Below are positions 50,578 to 58,851 of a stretch of 64,000 nt of DNA, one piece after another. The translations under genes were made by a program, and so were the position numbers. A model generated the notes under the pieces. That model made no database searches and was not told where the DNA came from. It saw only the letters and a list, made by a program, of their open reading frames with translations. Within the stretch, counting starts at the first letter, position 1, and each line of letters starts with the position of its first letter. Source of the stretch: Nocardia aurea (GTDB lineage: Bacteria > Actinomycetota > Actinomycetes > Mycobacteriales > Mycobacteriaceae); contig NZ_QCYJ01000115.1 in NCBI RefSeq assembly GCF_003123685.1, positions 124,001-188,000 on the forward strand, in the 5' to 3' direction.

Positions 50578-51351
50578 ATGCCATCGAGCAACGACAACGG
50601 CGCCAAGACGGGCGTGCCGACCGAGACCGGACTGCGCCAGCCGACCGGCACCTTCCGTGTTCACCCCGCCGCCGGGGCCGGTGCTACCGCGACCGGTACC
50701 ACCGCCACGTCCGAGGACGTGCGTGAGCCGATCCCCGATCCGGCCGAGAAAACGCTGCTCGAACAACTCGGCGGCCTGGCAGGCCTGATCTACTCGACCC
50801 TTCCGGTCCTCGTCTTCGTCCCGGTGAACACCCTGGCCGGGCTCACCGCCGCCGTCTGGTCCGCGCTCGGCGTCGCCGCGGCGATCCTGGTGTGGCGGCT
50901 GGCGCGGCGCAATCCGATCCAGCCCGCGATCTCCGGATTCATCGGCGTCGGCATCTGCGCGTTCATCGCCTGGCGGATGGGGGAGGCCAAGGGGTTCTTC
51001 CTCTTCGGGATCTACACCAGCCTCGTGTACGCGGGCATCTTCCTGGTCTCGGTGCTGGCGCGCAGACCGCTGGTCGGCGTGATCTGGGGGTATTTGAACG
51101 GGCACGGCACCGACTGGCGCGCCGATCGCGCGGTCGTGCGCCTCTACGACATCGCCACCGCCGCCTGGGTACTGGTGTTCGGCGCCCGCTATCTCGTCCA
51201 GTCCTCGCTCTACGACACCGACCACACCGGCTGGCTCGCCTTCGCCCGCATCGCGATGGGGTGGCCGCTGACCGCCGTGGCGTTGACGGTCACCGTGTGG
51301 GCGGTCCGCAGGGCCGGACACATGCCCGCGCGCAAATCCGCCGCGACCTGA
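50578..51351 (+). CDS. DUF3159 membrane protein (Rv2693c homologue)
   Basis: A 257-residue protein with a soluble Thr/Ala-rich N-terminus of about 60 residues and six or so membrane segments (LIYSTLPVLVFVPVNTLAGL, ISGFIGVGICAFIAWRMGEA, FLFGIYTSLVYAGIFLVSVL). Family of unknown function, conserved in this position beside ceoBC. The proximity to K+ regulators hints at a transport-related role, but nothing in the sequence proves it. Followed by a terminator-like stem-loop. Confidence 0.9.
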   Translation: MPSSNDNGAKTGVPTETGLRQPTGTFRVHPAAGAGATATGTTATSEDVREPIPDPAEKTLLEQLGGLAGLIYSTLPVLVFVPVNTLAGLTAAVWSALGVAAAILVWRLARRNPIQPAISGFIGVGICAFIAWRMGEAKGFFLFGIYTSLVYAGIFLVSVLARRPLVGVIWGYLNGHGTDWRADRAVVRLYDIATAAWVLVFGARYLVQSSLYDTDHTGWLAFARIAMGWPLTAVALTVTVWAVRRAGHMPARKSAAT

Positions 51352-51357
51352 TCACCA

Positions 51358-51381
51358 GGACGGCGTGATCACCCGCCGTCC
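51358..51381 (+). terminator. 8-bp stem terminator after DUF3159
   Basis: GGACGGCG (51358-51365) and CGCCGTCC (51374-51381) enclose TGATCACC, 7 bp after the DUF3159 stop, followed by GTTCCCG. Confidence 0.6.
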
Positions 51382-51424
51382 GTTCCCGCCGCCGCTCGGC
51401 GGCATTCCCGCACCGTGAACAAGG

Positions 51425-51464
51425 GGTGGGTAGTGCCCACCGCCGAGGTGGGTTCATACCCACC
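51425..51464. promoter_or_regulatory. twin GGTGGG/CCCACC hairpins before the SigD-like gene
   Basis: Two inverted repeats in a row: GGTGGG-TAGTG-CCCACC (51425-51441) and GGTGGGT-TCAT-ACCCACC (51447-51464). The same half-site occurs four times in 40 bp, about 90 bp before the sigma factor start, which looks like a dimer-of-dimers operator or a structured leader. Confidence 0.5.
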
Positions 51465-51551
51465 CTGGGGTATCTGGTCGGTCGGGCGAGTTCATCAGAC
51501 GATCGTTGTCGACACGAAAAACGCAACGACGGCTGGAAAGGACTCGGACAG

Positions 51552-52184
51552 TTGGCTACCGAGCACAAGATCGCGGCATCGAAGACCCACGCGCATTCCA
51601 ACCCGGCGCTGTCGGAGAGCAGGCGGGTATCCGCCGAACTGGAGAAACTGATCGGACCGGCCGCCGCGGGTGACAAACGCGCCGTCTCCGAGATCGTGCG
51701 GATCGTGCACCCGCTGGTTCGGCGCTACTGCGGTGCACGCCTCGGCAACACGGCCCACCTGCACGTCACCGCCGACGATGTGGTGCAGGAGATCCTGATC
51801 GCCACCGTGAACGCGATCCCGCGCTACCGCGATCAGGGCAAGTCGTTCCTGGCCTTCGTCTACGGGATCGCGGCCAACAAGGTGGCCGACGCGTTCCGCC
51901 GTTCGCAGATGCATCCGACCTACCCCGTGGCCGATCTGCCCGATCAGCCGTGCGGCTCGGCGGGGCCGGAGGAGTGGGCGCTGGCGTCCGAGCGTCGCGC
52001 CGCCACACGGGAATTGATGAAGATCCTGGCGCCCGCGCATCGCGAGGTGCTGGTGATGCGCATCGTGCTCGGCTGGAGTGCCGCGCAGACCGCGGAGGCC
52101 ATCGGCACCAGCCCCGGTGTGGTCAGGGTGATGCAGCATCGCGCGCTCAACAAACTGCGCGCGGAACTGAAGATCGCCTCGTGA
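51552..52184 (+). CDS. ECF RNA polymerase sigma factor, SigD-like
   Basis: A 210-residue ECF (group 4) sigma factor. Region 2 reads VTADDVVQEILIATVNAIPR then YRDQGKSFLAFVYGIAANKV; region 4 has LGWSAAQTAEAIGTSPGVVR followed by VMQHRALNKLRAELK. This closely follows mycobacterial SigD. A TTG start is proposed with GGAAAGGA 9 nt upstream; a later GTG (about 51630) would truncate the N-terminus. The SigD anti-sigma factor RsdA is not encoded next to it, so this may be a paralogue with another control. Convergent with ceoC. Confidence 0.87.
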   Translation: MATEHKIAASKTHAHSNPALSESRRVSAELEKLIGPAAAGDKRAVSEIVRIVHPLVRRYCGARLGNTAHLHVTADDVVQEILIATVNAIPRYRDQGKSFLAFVYGIAANKVADAFRRSQMHPTYPVADLPDQPCGSAGPEEWALASERRAATRELMKILAPAHREVLVMRIVLGWSAAQTAEAIGTSPGVVRVMQHRALNKLRAELKIAS

Positions 52185-52211
52185 GGACCGGCGCGCCGCG
52201 GCGCCGGTCCT
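52184..52211. terminator. 11-bp stem bidirectional terminator between SigD-like and ceoC genes
   Basis: AGGACCGGCGC (52184-52194) pairs perfectly with GCGCCGGTCCT (52201-52211). The first arm starts on the last base of the sigma factor stop codon; ceoC ends 10 bp further. Confidence 0.75.
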
Positions 52212-52220
52212 ATCGGGGAG

Positions 52221-52892
52221 TTAGGGCTTGATGCCGTGGGGGGCCAATGCCACCCGCAGATCGTCCTCGGCTTCGGCGGCGGTCACGAACAGCAGCTCGT
52301 CGTCGCCCTCGAACGGGTCGTCGGGCTGCGGAACGATCACCCGGCCGCCGCGCAGAATCGTCACCAGGGCGGTATCGCGCGGCAGGGTCAGCGTGCGAAC
52401 GGGTTTGCCCGCGAGCGCGGTGTCGGCGGGCAGGGTGATCTCCACCAGATTGGCTTGACCCTGGCGCAGCGTCATCAGCCGCACCAGATCGCCGACCGAG
52501 ACGGCCTCCTCGACGAGGGAGGCGAGCAGACGCGGTGTCGAGACAGCGACGTCGACGCCCCAGGAACTGTCGAAAAGCCATTCGTTGCGCGGATCGTTGA
52601 CCCGGGCGACGACGCGGCGCATGCCGAATTCGGTCTTGGCGAGCAGGCTGTACACCAGATTCGCCTTGTCGTCGCCGGTCGCGGCGATGACCACTTCGTA
52701 GGTCTCCAGCCCGGCCTCTTCGAGCAGCGCCAGTTCGCAGGCGTCCGCGTGCACCCAGACGGCCTCCGGGATGGCCGCGGGTTCGATGTGGTCGAGCTGG
52801 CGTTCGAGCAACATCACCTGATGACCGCCACGCAACAGTTCGCGGGCGATCGATCGGCCGACGGCTCCGGCCCCGGAGATGGCCACCTTCAT
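52221..52892 (-). CDS. ceoC: TrkA family potassium regulator CeoC
   Basis: A 223-residue RCK protein: RCK_N Rossmann domain with nucleotide loop VAISGAGAVGRSIARELL and an acidic end to strand 2 (LLERQLDHIE), plus an RCK_C domain from about 140 (NLVEITLPADTALAGKPVRT, DDPFEGDDELLFVTAAEAE). Binds NAD(H) or other nucleotides and gates a K+ transporter. The ATG has GAGGA upstream and starts 2 bp after the ceoB stop. Together with CeoB it forms the two-gene version of TrkA found in mycobacteria. Confidence 0.93.
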   Translation of the reverse strand: MKVAISGAGAVGRSIARELLRGGHQVMLLERQLDHIEPAAIPEAVWVHADACELALLEEAGLETYEVVIAATGDDKANLVYSLLAKTEFGMRRVVARVNDPRNEWLFDSSWGVDVAVSTPRLLASLVEEAVSVGDLVRLMTLRQGQANLVEITLPADTALAGKPVRTLTLPRDTALVTILRGGRVIVPQPDDPFEGDDELLFVTAAEAEDDLRVALAPHGIKP

Positions 52893-52894
52893 GA

Positions 52895-53560
52895 TCAGTC
52901 CTCGCTCGCTGGGGGCTTACCTGCCAGCGCGACGGATTCACCGACGCGCCCTGAGGTCGCGGCCACGTAGACGATGTCGTCGGCCTGGACGATGGTCTTG
53001 TTGTCGGGCAGCAGACCCTGACCGAACCGGATGATGAACGCCACCCGCGCGCCGACCGTCTGCTCCAGATCGCGCACGGTGCGCCCGTACCACTCCTCGT
53101 GCAGGTTGAGCTGGGTCACCGCCACCGTGCCGGTCGGGTCGCGCCAGGTGGTGGTGCTGGTATCGCCGATGAGCGAGCGCAGGAAACGGTCGGTCGTCCA
53201 CGGGACGGTGGCGATGGTGGGGATGCCGAGCCGTTCGTAGACCGCGGCGCGTTTGGCGTCGTAGATGCGCGCCACCACGCGCTCGACCCCGAAATTCTCG
53301 CGCGCGACCCGGGCGGAGATGATGTTGGAGTTGTCGCCGGAGGAGACGGCGGCGAAGGCGTCGGCGCGCTCGATTCCCGCGCGTGTCAACACATCTCGGT
53401 CGAATCCGACACCGACGAGCTGTCCGCCGGGGAAGTTGTCGCCGAGCCGGAGGAAGGCGCTGGGATCCCGGTCGATCACCGTGACGTCGTGCCCGATCCT
53501 GACCAGGGCGCGGGCCAGCGACGAGCCGACGCGTCCACACCCCATGATCACTACGTACAC
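52895..53560 (-). CDS. ceoB: TrkA family potassium regulator CeoB
   Basis: A 221-residue RCK protein with MGCGRVGSSLARALVRIGHD as nucleotide loop, VTVIDRDPSAF with the ribose-binding Asp, SSGDNSNIISARVARENFG, and an RCK_C domain (HEEWYGRTVRDLEQTVGARV, LLPDNKTIVQADDIVYVAAT). GTG at 53560 has GAGG upstream. It is first in the ceoB-ceoC operon and divergent from a KimA-like permease gene, which is a candidate membrane partner since no TrkH/KtrB-type subunit is present here. Confidence 0.93.
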   Translation of the reverse strand: MYVVIMGCGRVGSSLARALVRIGHDVTVIDRDPSAFLRLGDNFPGGQLVGVGFDRDVLTRAGIERADAFAAVSSGDNSNIISARVARENFGVERVVARIYDAKRAAVYERLGIPTIATVPWTTDRFLRSLIGDTSTTTWRDPTGTVAVTQLNLHEEWYGRTVRDLEQTVGARVAFIIRFGQGLLPDNKTIVQADDIVYVAATSGRVGESVALAGKPPASED

Positions 53561-53724
53561 GGCGTAACCTCGTTCCTGGAACCGTGGCGTTCGTCTGCTG
53601 TCTTCTGGGCAGAACCGTACCCGGCCCGGCTCGGCCCGGCCGAGTTTCCCCCGCCGCGCGACCGCCGAGCCGGTGGTGGCACGCCACGGCGACACCGCGC
53701 GGGCGATCCACCCTGGGGGGATCT

Positions 53725-55725
53725 ATGCTCGCTCCGGTGTCCAAGTTGACGACGGCAGCCAAGCGCATGCTGCTGGGAAGGCCCTTTCGAAGCGATTCGC
53801 TGGGCCACACCCTGCTGCCGAAGCGAATCGCGCTTCCCGTGTTCGCCTCCGATGCCATGTCATCGGTCGCGTACGCGCCGGAGGAAATCTTCCTGGTTCT
53901 CTCCGTCGCGGGGATCTCGGCATACATGTACGCCCCGTGGGTGGGGTTGGCCGTCGCGTTCGTGATGGCCGTCGTCGTGGCCAGCTACCGCCAGAACGTG
54001 CACGCCTACCCGTCGGGCGGCGGTGACTACGAGGTCGCCACCACCAACCTCGGACCCACCGCGGGACTGACCGTCGGTAGCGCGCTGCTGGTGGACTACG
54101 TCCTCACCGTCGCGGTGTCGATATCCTCGGCCGCGTCCAATATCGGCTCGGCGATCCCGTTCGTGGCCACCCACAAGGTGCTGTTCGCCGTGGTCGCCAT
54201 CGCGGTGCTCACCGCGATCAACCTGCGCGGCGTGCGAGAGTCCGGCACCGCGTTCGCGATTCCGACCTACGCGTTCATCGTCGGCATGTTCGTCATGCTG
54301 GGCTGGGGCATGTTCCAGATATTCGTCCTCGGCGACGATCTGCGCGCCGAATCGGCGGGTTTCTCGCTCGACGCCGAGGACGAGCACCTGTACGGACTGG
54401 CCTTCGTCTTCCTGATCGCGCGCTCGTTCTCCTCCGGCTGTGCCGCGCTCACCGGTGTCGAGGCCATCAGCAACGGTGTGCCCGCGTTCCGGAAACCCAA
54501 GTCGCGCAACGCCGCCACCACCCTGCTGCTGCTCGGCACGATCGCGATCGTGCTGCTGATGGGGATCATCATCCTGGCCCAGAAGATCGGCGTCGTCTAC
54601 GCCCACGACACCGACCATCTGATCGGCGCGCCCGACGACTACCACCAGAAGACCCTGATCGCGCAACTCGCGGAGACGGTCTTCCACGGCTTCCCGATCG
54701 GCTTCTACTTCCTCACCGTGGTGACCGCGCTGATCCTCGTGCTCGCGGCGAACACGGCCTTCAACGGTTTCCCCGTCCTCGGCTCGATCCTGGCGCAGGA
54801 CCGCTACCTGCCCCGTCAGCTGCACACCCGGGGCGACCGGCTGGCCTTCAGCAACGGCATCCTGTTCCTGTCCGGCGCGGCCATCGCGTTCGTCGTGTTC
54901 TTCGGGGCCGAGGTCACCAAACTGATCCAGCTCTACATCGTCGGCGTGTTCGTCTCCTTCGTGCTGAGCCAGACCGGCATGCTGCGGCACTGGACCCGGC
55001 TGCTGCGCACCGAGACCGATCCCTCCCATCGCAACCGGATGCGGCGTTCGCGGGTGATCAACGCGGTCGGTCTGACCGCGACCGGCGCGGTGCTCGTCAT
55101 CGTGCTGATCACGAAATTCTTCGCGGGCGCGTGGATCGCGATCCTGACCATGGTGGCCATCTTCGTGGTGATGAAGATGATCAGGAAGCACTACGACTCC
55201 GTCTCGCGTGAACTCGACGAACAGGACTGGGACGGTGTGCTGCCGAGCCGGTCGCATTCCATCGTGCTGGTGTCCAAACTGCATCTGCCGACCCGTCGCG
55301 CGCTGGCCTACGCCCGCGCGACCAGGCCGGACACGCTGGAGGCGATCACGGTGAACGTCGACGAGATCGATACCCGCAAGCTGGTGCGCGAATGGGAGAA
55401 CAGCGATATCACGGTGCCGCTCAAGGTGATCGAATCGCCGTACCGCGAAATCACCAAACCCGTGCTGGATTACGTCAAACGGGTGCGCAAGGACGCCCCG
55501 CGCGACGTGGTGACGGTGTTCATCCCGGAATATGTCGTCGGTCACTGGTGGGAGCAGGTACTGCACAACCAGAGCGCGCTGCGGCTCAAGGGCAAACTGC
55601 TGTTCGAGCCGGGCGTCATGGTCACCAGCGTGCCGTGGCAGTTGAGTTCCTCCACGCGTGCCAGGCTGGCCGGCGAGACCAACGCTCCCGGCGCGGTGCG
55701 GCGCGGCTACGAGGATCGGGTGTGA
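53725..55725 (+). CDS. APC superfamily permease, KimA-like potassium transporter (Rv2690c homologue)
   Basis: A 666-residue protein with 12 membrane segments and a cytosolic C-terminal domain of about 170 residues. It follows Bacillus KimA (YdaO) closely: FASDAMSSVAYAPEE, YRQNVHAYPSGGGDYEVA, LLVDYVLTVAVSISSAAS, SGCAALTGVEAISNGVPAF, LAANTAFNGFPVLG and LHNQSALRLKGKL. Residues equivalent to those described at the KimA K+ sites are kept (Asp43, Tyr50, Asp124, Thr128, Ser132). KimA is a high-affinity K+/H+ symporter inhibited by cyclic di-AMP. GGGGGG lies 5-6 nt before the ATG; GTG at 53737 is an alternative. General annotation is amino acid permease, but K+ transport is favoured by motifs and the ceoBC neighbours. 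Confidence 0.85.
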   Translation: MLAPVSKLTTAAKRMLLGRPFRSDSLGHTLLPKRIALPVFASDAMSSVAYAPEEIFLVLSVAGISAYMYAPWVGLAVAFVMAVVVASYRQNVHAYPSGGGDYEVATTNLGPTAGLTVGSALLVDYVLTVAVSISSAASNIGSAIPFVATHKVLFAVVAIAVLTAINLRGVRESGTAFAIPTYAFIVGMFVMLGWGMFQIFVLGDDLRAESAGFSLDAEDEHLYGLAFVFLIARSFSSGCAALTGVEAISNGVPAFRKPKSRNAATTLLLLGTIAIVLLMGIIILAQKIGVVYAHDTDHLIGAPDDYHQKTLIAQLAETVFHGFPIGFYFLTVVTALILVLAANTAFNGFPVLGSILAQDRYLPRQLHTRGDRLAFSNGILFLSGAAIAFVVFFGAEVTKLIQLYIVGVFVSFVLSQTGMLRHWTRLLRTETDPSHRNRMRRSRVINAVGLTATGAVLVIVLITKFFAGAWIAILTMVAIFVVMKMIRKHYDSVSRELDEQDWDGVLPSRSHSIVLVSKLHLPTRRALAYARATRPDTLEAITVNVDEIDTRKLVREWENSDITVPLKVIESPYREITKPVLDYVKRVRKDAPRDVVTVFIPEYVVGHWWEQVLHNQSALRLKGKLLFEPGVMVTSVPWQLSSSTRARLAGETNAPGAVRRGYEDRV

Positions 55726-55774
55726 GCGCGGGCGGTCACGTATTCGGGCTTCTGTCGAACGGGATGAGTGGGCG

Positions 55775-57259
55775 ATGAGTGATCGGCGTGGGAGTGATCT
55801 GCGTGGCGAGATCTTCGAGGTCGAACTCGGTGCGCCGGGACACGGCGGATTCTGCGTCGGCAGGCACGAGGGCCGCGTGGTGTTCGTGCGGCACGGTCTG
55901 CCCGGCGAACTGGTGCGGGTCCGGGTCACCGAGGATCGCGGCGGGTCCTTCTGTCGCGGCGACGCGGTCGAGATCCTGCGTGCCTCCCCGGATCGCGTCG
56001 CCGCGACCTGTCCGGTCTCGGGTCCGGGCGGAGCGGGATGCTGCGATTTCTCCTTCGCGACCCCGGCGGCGCAACGGGCGTTGAAGGCGTCGGTGGTCAC
56101 CGAGCAGTTGCGTCGGATCGCGGGCGTCGAGCGCGAGGTGACCGTCGAGCCCCTGGTGGGTTCCTCGCCCGAGGTGACCGGCGGTTGGCGCACCAGGGTG
56201 CGGCTCGCCGTGGACGAGCAGGGCAGGGCCGGGGTGCACGCGTATCGCGGCACCGGCGTCATCACGGATCTGCGGTGCCCGCAACCGGTTCCCGACGCCA
56301 TGGCCGATATCGCCGATCGAGCGTGGACACCGGGCGCGGATCTGGTGGTCGCCGTGGACGGTGACGGCGTACGCCATATCGTCGAACTCGCCCCCGCGGT
56401 CGTGCCCGGCGCGGGCCGCGGTGACGACACCGCGCGCACGGGACCGGGCGGGCGCGGGTCCGGCGGCGACCGCGCGGCGCGGGGTGAGTTCGATCGGCGC
56501 GCGAAACGCGGCGCGGGCCGATCCGATCGCGCGAGCCGCCCGCGCGACGAGGGCGTGAGGCGAGTCGGCGAATACGCCGCGACGCCGGGCCGCGCTGACT
56601 CCGATCGCGCGGGTGCGCAGGAACGGCGCGGGGCGACCGCGCGGCGCGCCGCGACCCATGCCCCGCGTGACGAGTGGGTGGTCACGGGCAGCGGCCGGGC
56701 GGTCGAATATGTCGCCGGTCGACGCTGGGAACTGTCGGCCACCGGCTTCTGGCAGGCACACCACGGCGCGGCGCAATGTTATTCGGATCTGGTCGTCGAA
56801 TGGTCCGGATTGCGCCCGGGTGACCTCGCGTGGGATCTGTACAGCGGAGTCGGGGTTTTCGCGGCCGGACTGGCCGAGCAGGTCGGACCGACCGGATCGG
56901 TACTCGCGGTCGAATCGTCGCGTTCCTCGGTCGCCGACGGCCGGGCCGCGCTCGGCGATCTGCCGTGGCTGGAGTTGCGGGCGGACCGGGTCGAGCGCTG
57001 GATCACCGACCACGCGAGCGGGCCCGCACCGGAAGTCGTCGTCCTCGACCCGCCGCGCGCGGGGGCGGGCAAGGACGTCATCGCCGCGCTGAGCGAGGCG
57101 GGACCCGCCCGCATCGTCCACATCGGTTGCGATCCGGCGTCTTTCGCGCGTGATCTCGGTCTCTACCTGGCGGCCGGATACCACCTCGCCGAGTTGCGCG
57201 CGTTCGACGCCTTCCCCGCGACGCATCACGTGGAATGCGTCGCATTGCTGCACGCGTGA
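55775..57259 (+). CDS. TrmA/RlmD-like 23S rRNA or tRNA (uracil-5-)-methyltransferase (Rv2689c homologue)
   Basis: A 494-residue RNA m5U methyltransferase. A TRAM domain (about 9-70) is followed by Cys79 and Cys89/90 near a possible iron-sulfur site, and a C-terminal SAM domain with DLYSGVGVFAAGLAEQVG, VVLDPPRAGAGKDVI, HIGCDPASFARDL (nucleophilic Cys) and HHVECVALL (general base Glu). Residues about 209-298 are an Arg/Gly/Asp-rich low-complexity insertion not typical of the family. RNA target not determinable. ATG at 55775, weak ribosome binding site; 49 bp after the KimA-like gene on the same strand. Confidence 0.88.
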   Translation: MSDRRGSDLRGEIFEVELGAPGHGGFCVGRHEGRVVFVRHGLPGELVRVRVTEDRGGSFCRGDAVEILRASPDRVAATCPVSGPGGAGCCDFSFATPAAQRALKASVVTEQLRRIAGVEREVTVEPLVGSSPEVTGGWRTRVRLAVDEQGRAGVHAYRGTGVITDLRCPQPVPDAMADIADRAWTPGADLVVAVDGDGVRHIVELAPAVVPGAGRGDDTARTGPGGRGSGGDRAARGEFDRRAKRGAGRSDRASRPRDEGVRRVGEYAATPGRADSDRAGAQERRGATARRAATHAPRDEWVVTGSGRAVEYVAGRRWELSATGFWQAHHGAAQCYSDLVVEWSGLRPGDLAWDLYSGVGVFAAGLAEQVGPTGSVLAVESSRSSVADGRAALGDLPWLELRADRVERWITDHASGPAPEVVVLDPPRAGAGKDVIAALSEAGPARIVHIGCDPASFARDLGLYLAAGYHLAELRAFDAFPATHHVECVALLHA

Positions 57260-57268
57260 CCGGCAGCC

Positions 57269-58840
57269 CTACGGCATCACCGACAGCGTGATGAACGACG
57301 GCCGTCCGGCATCGTGGAACAGCGTCTGCTCGCCCTCCTTCAGCGACGGATGCAGATCGAAGCGCGGATAGTTGGAGCCCGCGATCTCGACGCGGATGCG
57401 ATGGCCCGCCGCGAACACCTGGCTGGTGGCGACGAGATCGACCTCGTGGACGACATCGTCGGACGATGACCGCCGGACACTGTCGAGCACGTTCATCTCC
57501 CGGCCGTCGGGCCAGACGTCGACGAGTTTGACCGTCCAGTCCGCGCCGGGCGCTGTGGTCGTGCCGTACAGCGTCGCGGTGACCGCCCCGGTGACCTCCA
57601 TATCGTGTTCCAGCGGCGGCGTCGTGAACCGGACGATTCCCGGGTGCTCGGCGTTGACCCGCTGATCGCGCGGACCGATATTGAGCGGGTCGGGCAGCAG
57701 CAGCCCGCCGCCGTGGGTCGGGACGGGCGCGGCCGGATCGTGCGGGAACCGGGTCGGTTCGGCGTCGGCCGCCGGTGGCCGAGGTGACAGCAGACCGTCG
57801 GGATGCAGATAGAACGGCACCGCCACGGCCCGGGCGGGCGGCCATTCCTGCTCGTCGCGCCAGACGTTCGCGCCCATCACGAAGATCCGGACGGGTGCGC
57901 CGCCTGCCGGGAATCCGGCCAGATGGGCGATCTGCTGGATCTCCAGTCCCGCCATCTGCGCGCTCGCCGCGGTACCGAAGGCGAGTTCGCCCGCGGCGGC
58001 GTCCTGGGACAGATGCGTCCACGGGCCGATCACCAGCGGCCCGCCCAGACGACGATGGTTCTCCAGCGTGCCCAGCAGGAACGCGTCGAACCAGCCCGCG
58101 GTGTGCAGGACGGGCACCTCGATCCGATCGTGGCGCAGCGAGGAGGCCAGTTCCTCCCAGTAGGCGTCGCGTTCGGGGTGGTCCAGCCATTCGGTCCAGA
58201 ACGGGAATTCCCGCGACACCGGATCCTCGCGCAGCGGCCCGTCCTCCGAGGGGGGCGCGCCGAGCAGTGCCATCTGCGCGCCGAGCCGTTCGTAGGCGGT
58301 CGTGTCGCCCGTCGCCGCCGCCTGGAGCAGACCGAGCAGACCCTGCAATGTGCTCCAGTGATGGGCGGATCCGAGCGCGAGCGCGCCGCCGACGTAGGTG
58401 AGACCCTCGTAGAAATCGTGCGGGGTCACCGACGCGACCACCGCCTTCAGCGCGGGCGGACGCCGCGAGGCGAGTTGCAGCGCGCAGCCCGCGATATACG
58501 AGCCGCCGGTGGCGACGACCTCGCCGTTCGACCACGGTTGCGCGGTGATCCAGTCGACGGTGTCGACTCCGTCGTCGCCCTCGTCCACCCAGGGCGCGAA
58601 GGTGCCGTCGCTGTCGCCGCGCCCGCGGCAATGCTGGAACAGCACGGCCATGCCCGCCTCCAGCAGCGGCATGATCGGCATCGTGCGCGCGGTGCGTTCG
58701 CCGTAGGGAGAGCGCATCAGGACGGTCCGGCGCCGGGCGTCGTCGTCGGGCCGGTAGAGGTCACCGCGCAGGATCGTGCCGTCGCGCATCGCGATCGGCT
58801 GGCCGTGGACGACCGAGACGGGCATGGCATGGCGGGGCAT
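57269..58840 (-). CDS. CocE/NonD family hydrolase (X-Pro dipeptidyl-peptidase S15-like)
   Basis: A 523-residue serine hydrolase. The alpha/beta core carries nucleophile Ser114 in VVATGGSYIAGCA, acid Asp in HTAGWFDAFLLGTLENHR and His in VIGPWTHLSQDAA; the C-terminal half is the jelly-roll X-Pro/CocE domain (VRFTTPPLEHDMEVTGAVTA). Members cleave cocaine esters, glutaryl-cephalosporins and other acyl esters or amides. A GAGGAGAG box precedes the ATG. The gene follows the flavin monooxygenase by 11 bp, so the two act in one catabolic step series controlled by MarR. Confidence 0.9.
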   Translation of the reverse strand: MPRHAMPVSVVHGQPIAMRDGTILRGDLYRPDDDARRRTVLMRSPYGERTARTMPIMPLLEAGMAVLFQHCRGRGDSDGTFAPWVDEGDDGVDTVDWITAQPWSNGEVVATGGSYIAGCALQLASRRPPALKAVVASVTPHDFYEGLTYVGGALALGSAHHWSTLQGLLGLLQAAATGDTTAYERLGAQMALLGAPPSEDGPLREDPVSREFPFWTEWLDHPERDAYWEELASSLRHDRIEVPVLHTAGWFDAFLLGTLENHRRLGGPLVIGPWTHLSQDAAAGELAFGTAASAQMAGLEIQQIAHLAGFPAGGAPVRIFVMGANVWRDEQEWPPARAVAVPFYLHPDGLLSPRPPAADAEPTRFPHDPAAPVPTHGGGLLLPDPLNIGPRDQRVNAEHPGIVRFTTPPLEHDMEVTGAVTATLYGTTTAPGADWTVKLVDVWPDGREMNVLDSVRRSSSDDVVHEVDLVATSQVFAAGHRIRVEIAGSNYPRFDLHPSLKEGEQTLFHDAGRPSFITLSVMP

Positions 58841-58851
58841 TCTGACTCTCC

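Noticed and set aside
53860..56742. 960-codon open frame antisense to the KimA-like and TrmA-like genes
   Set aside because: Spans two real genes and their gap on the other strand, shows no protein family and has low-complexity composition.
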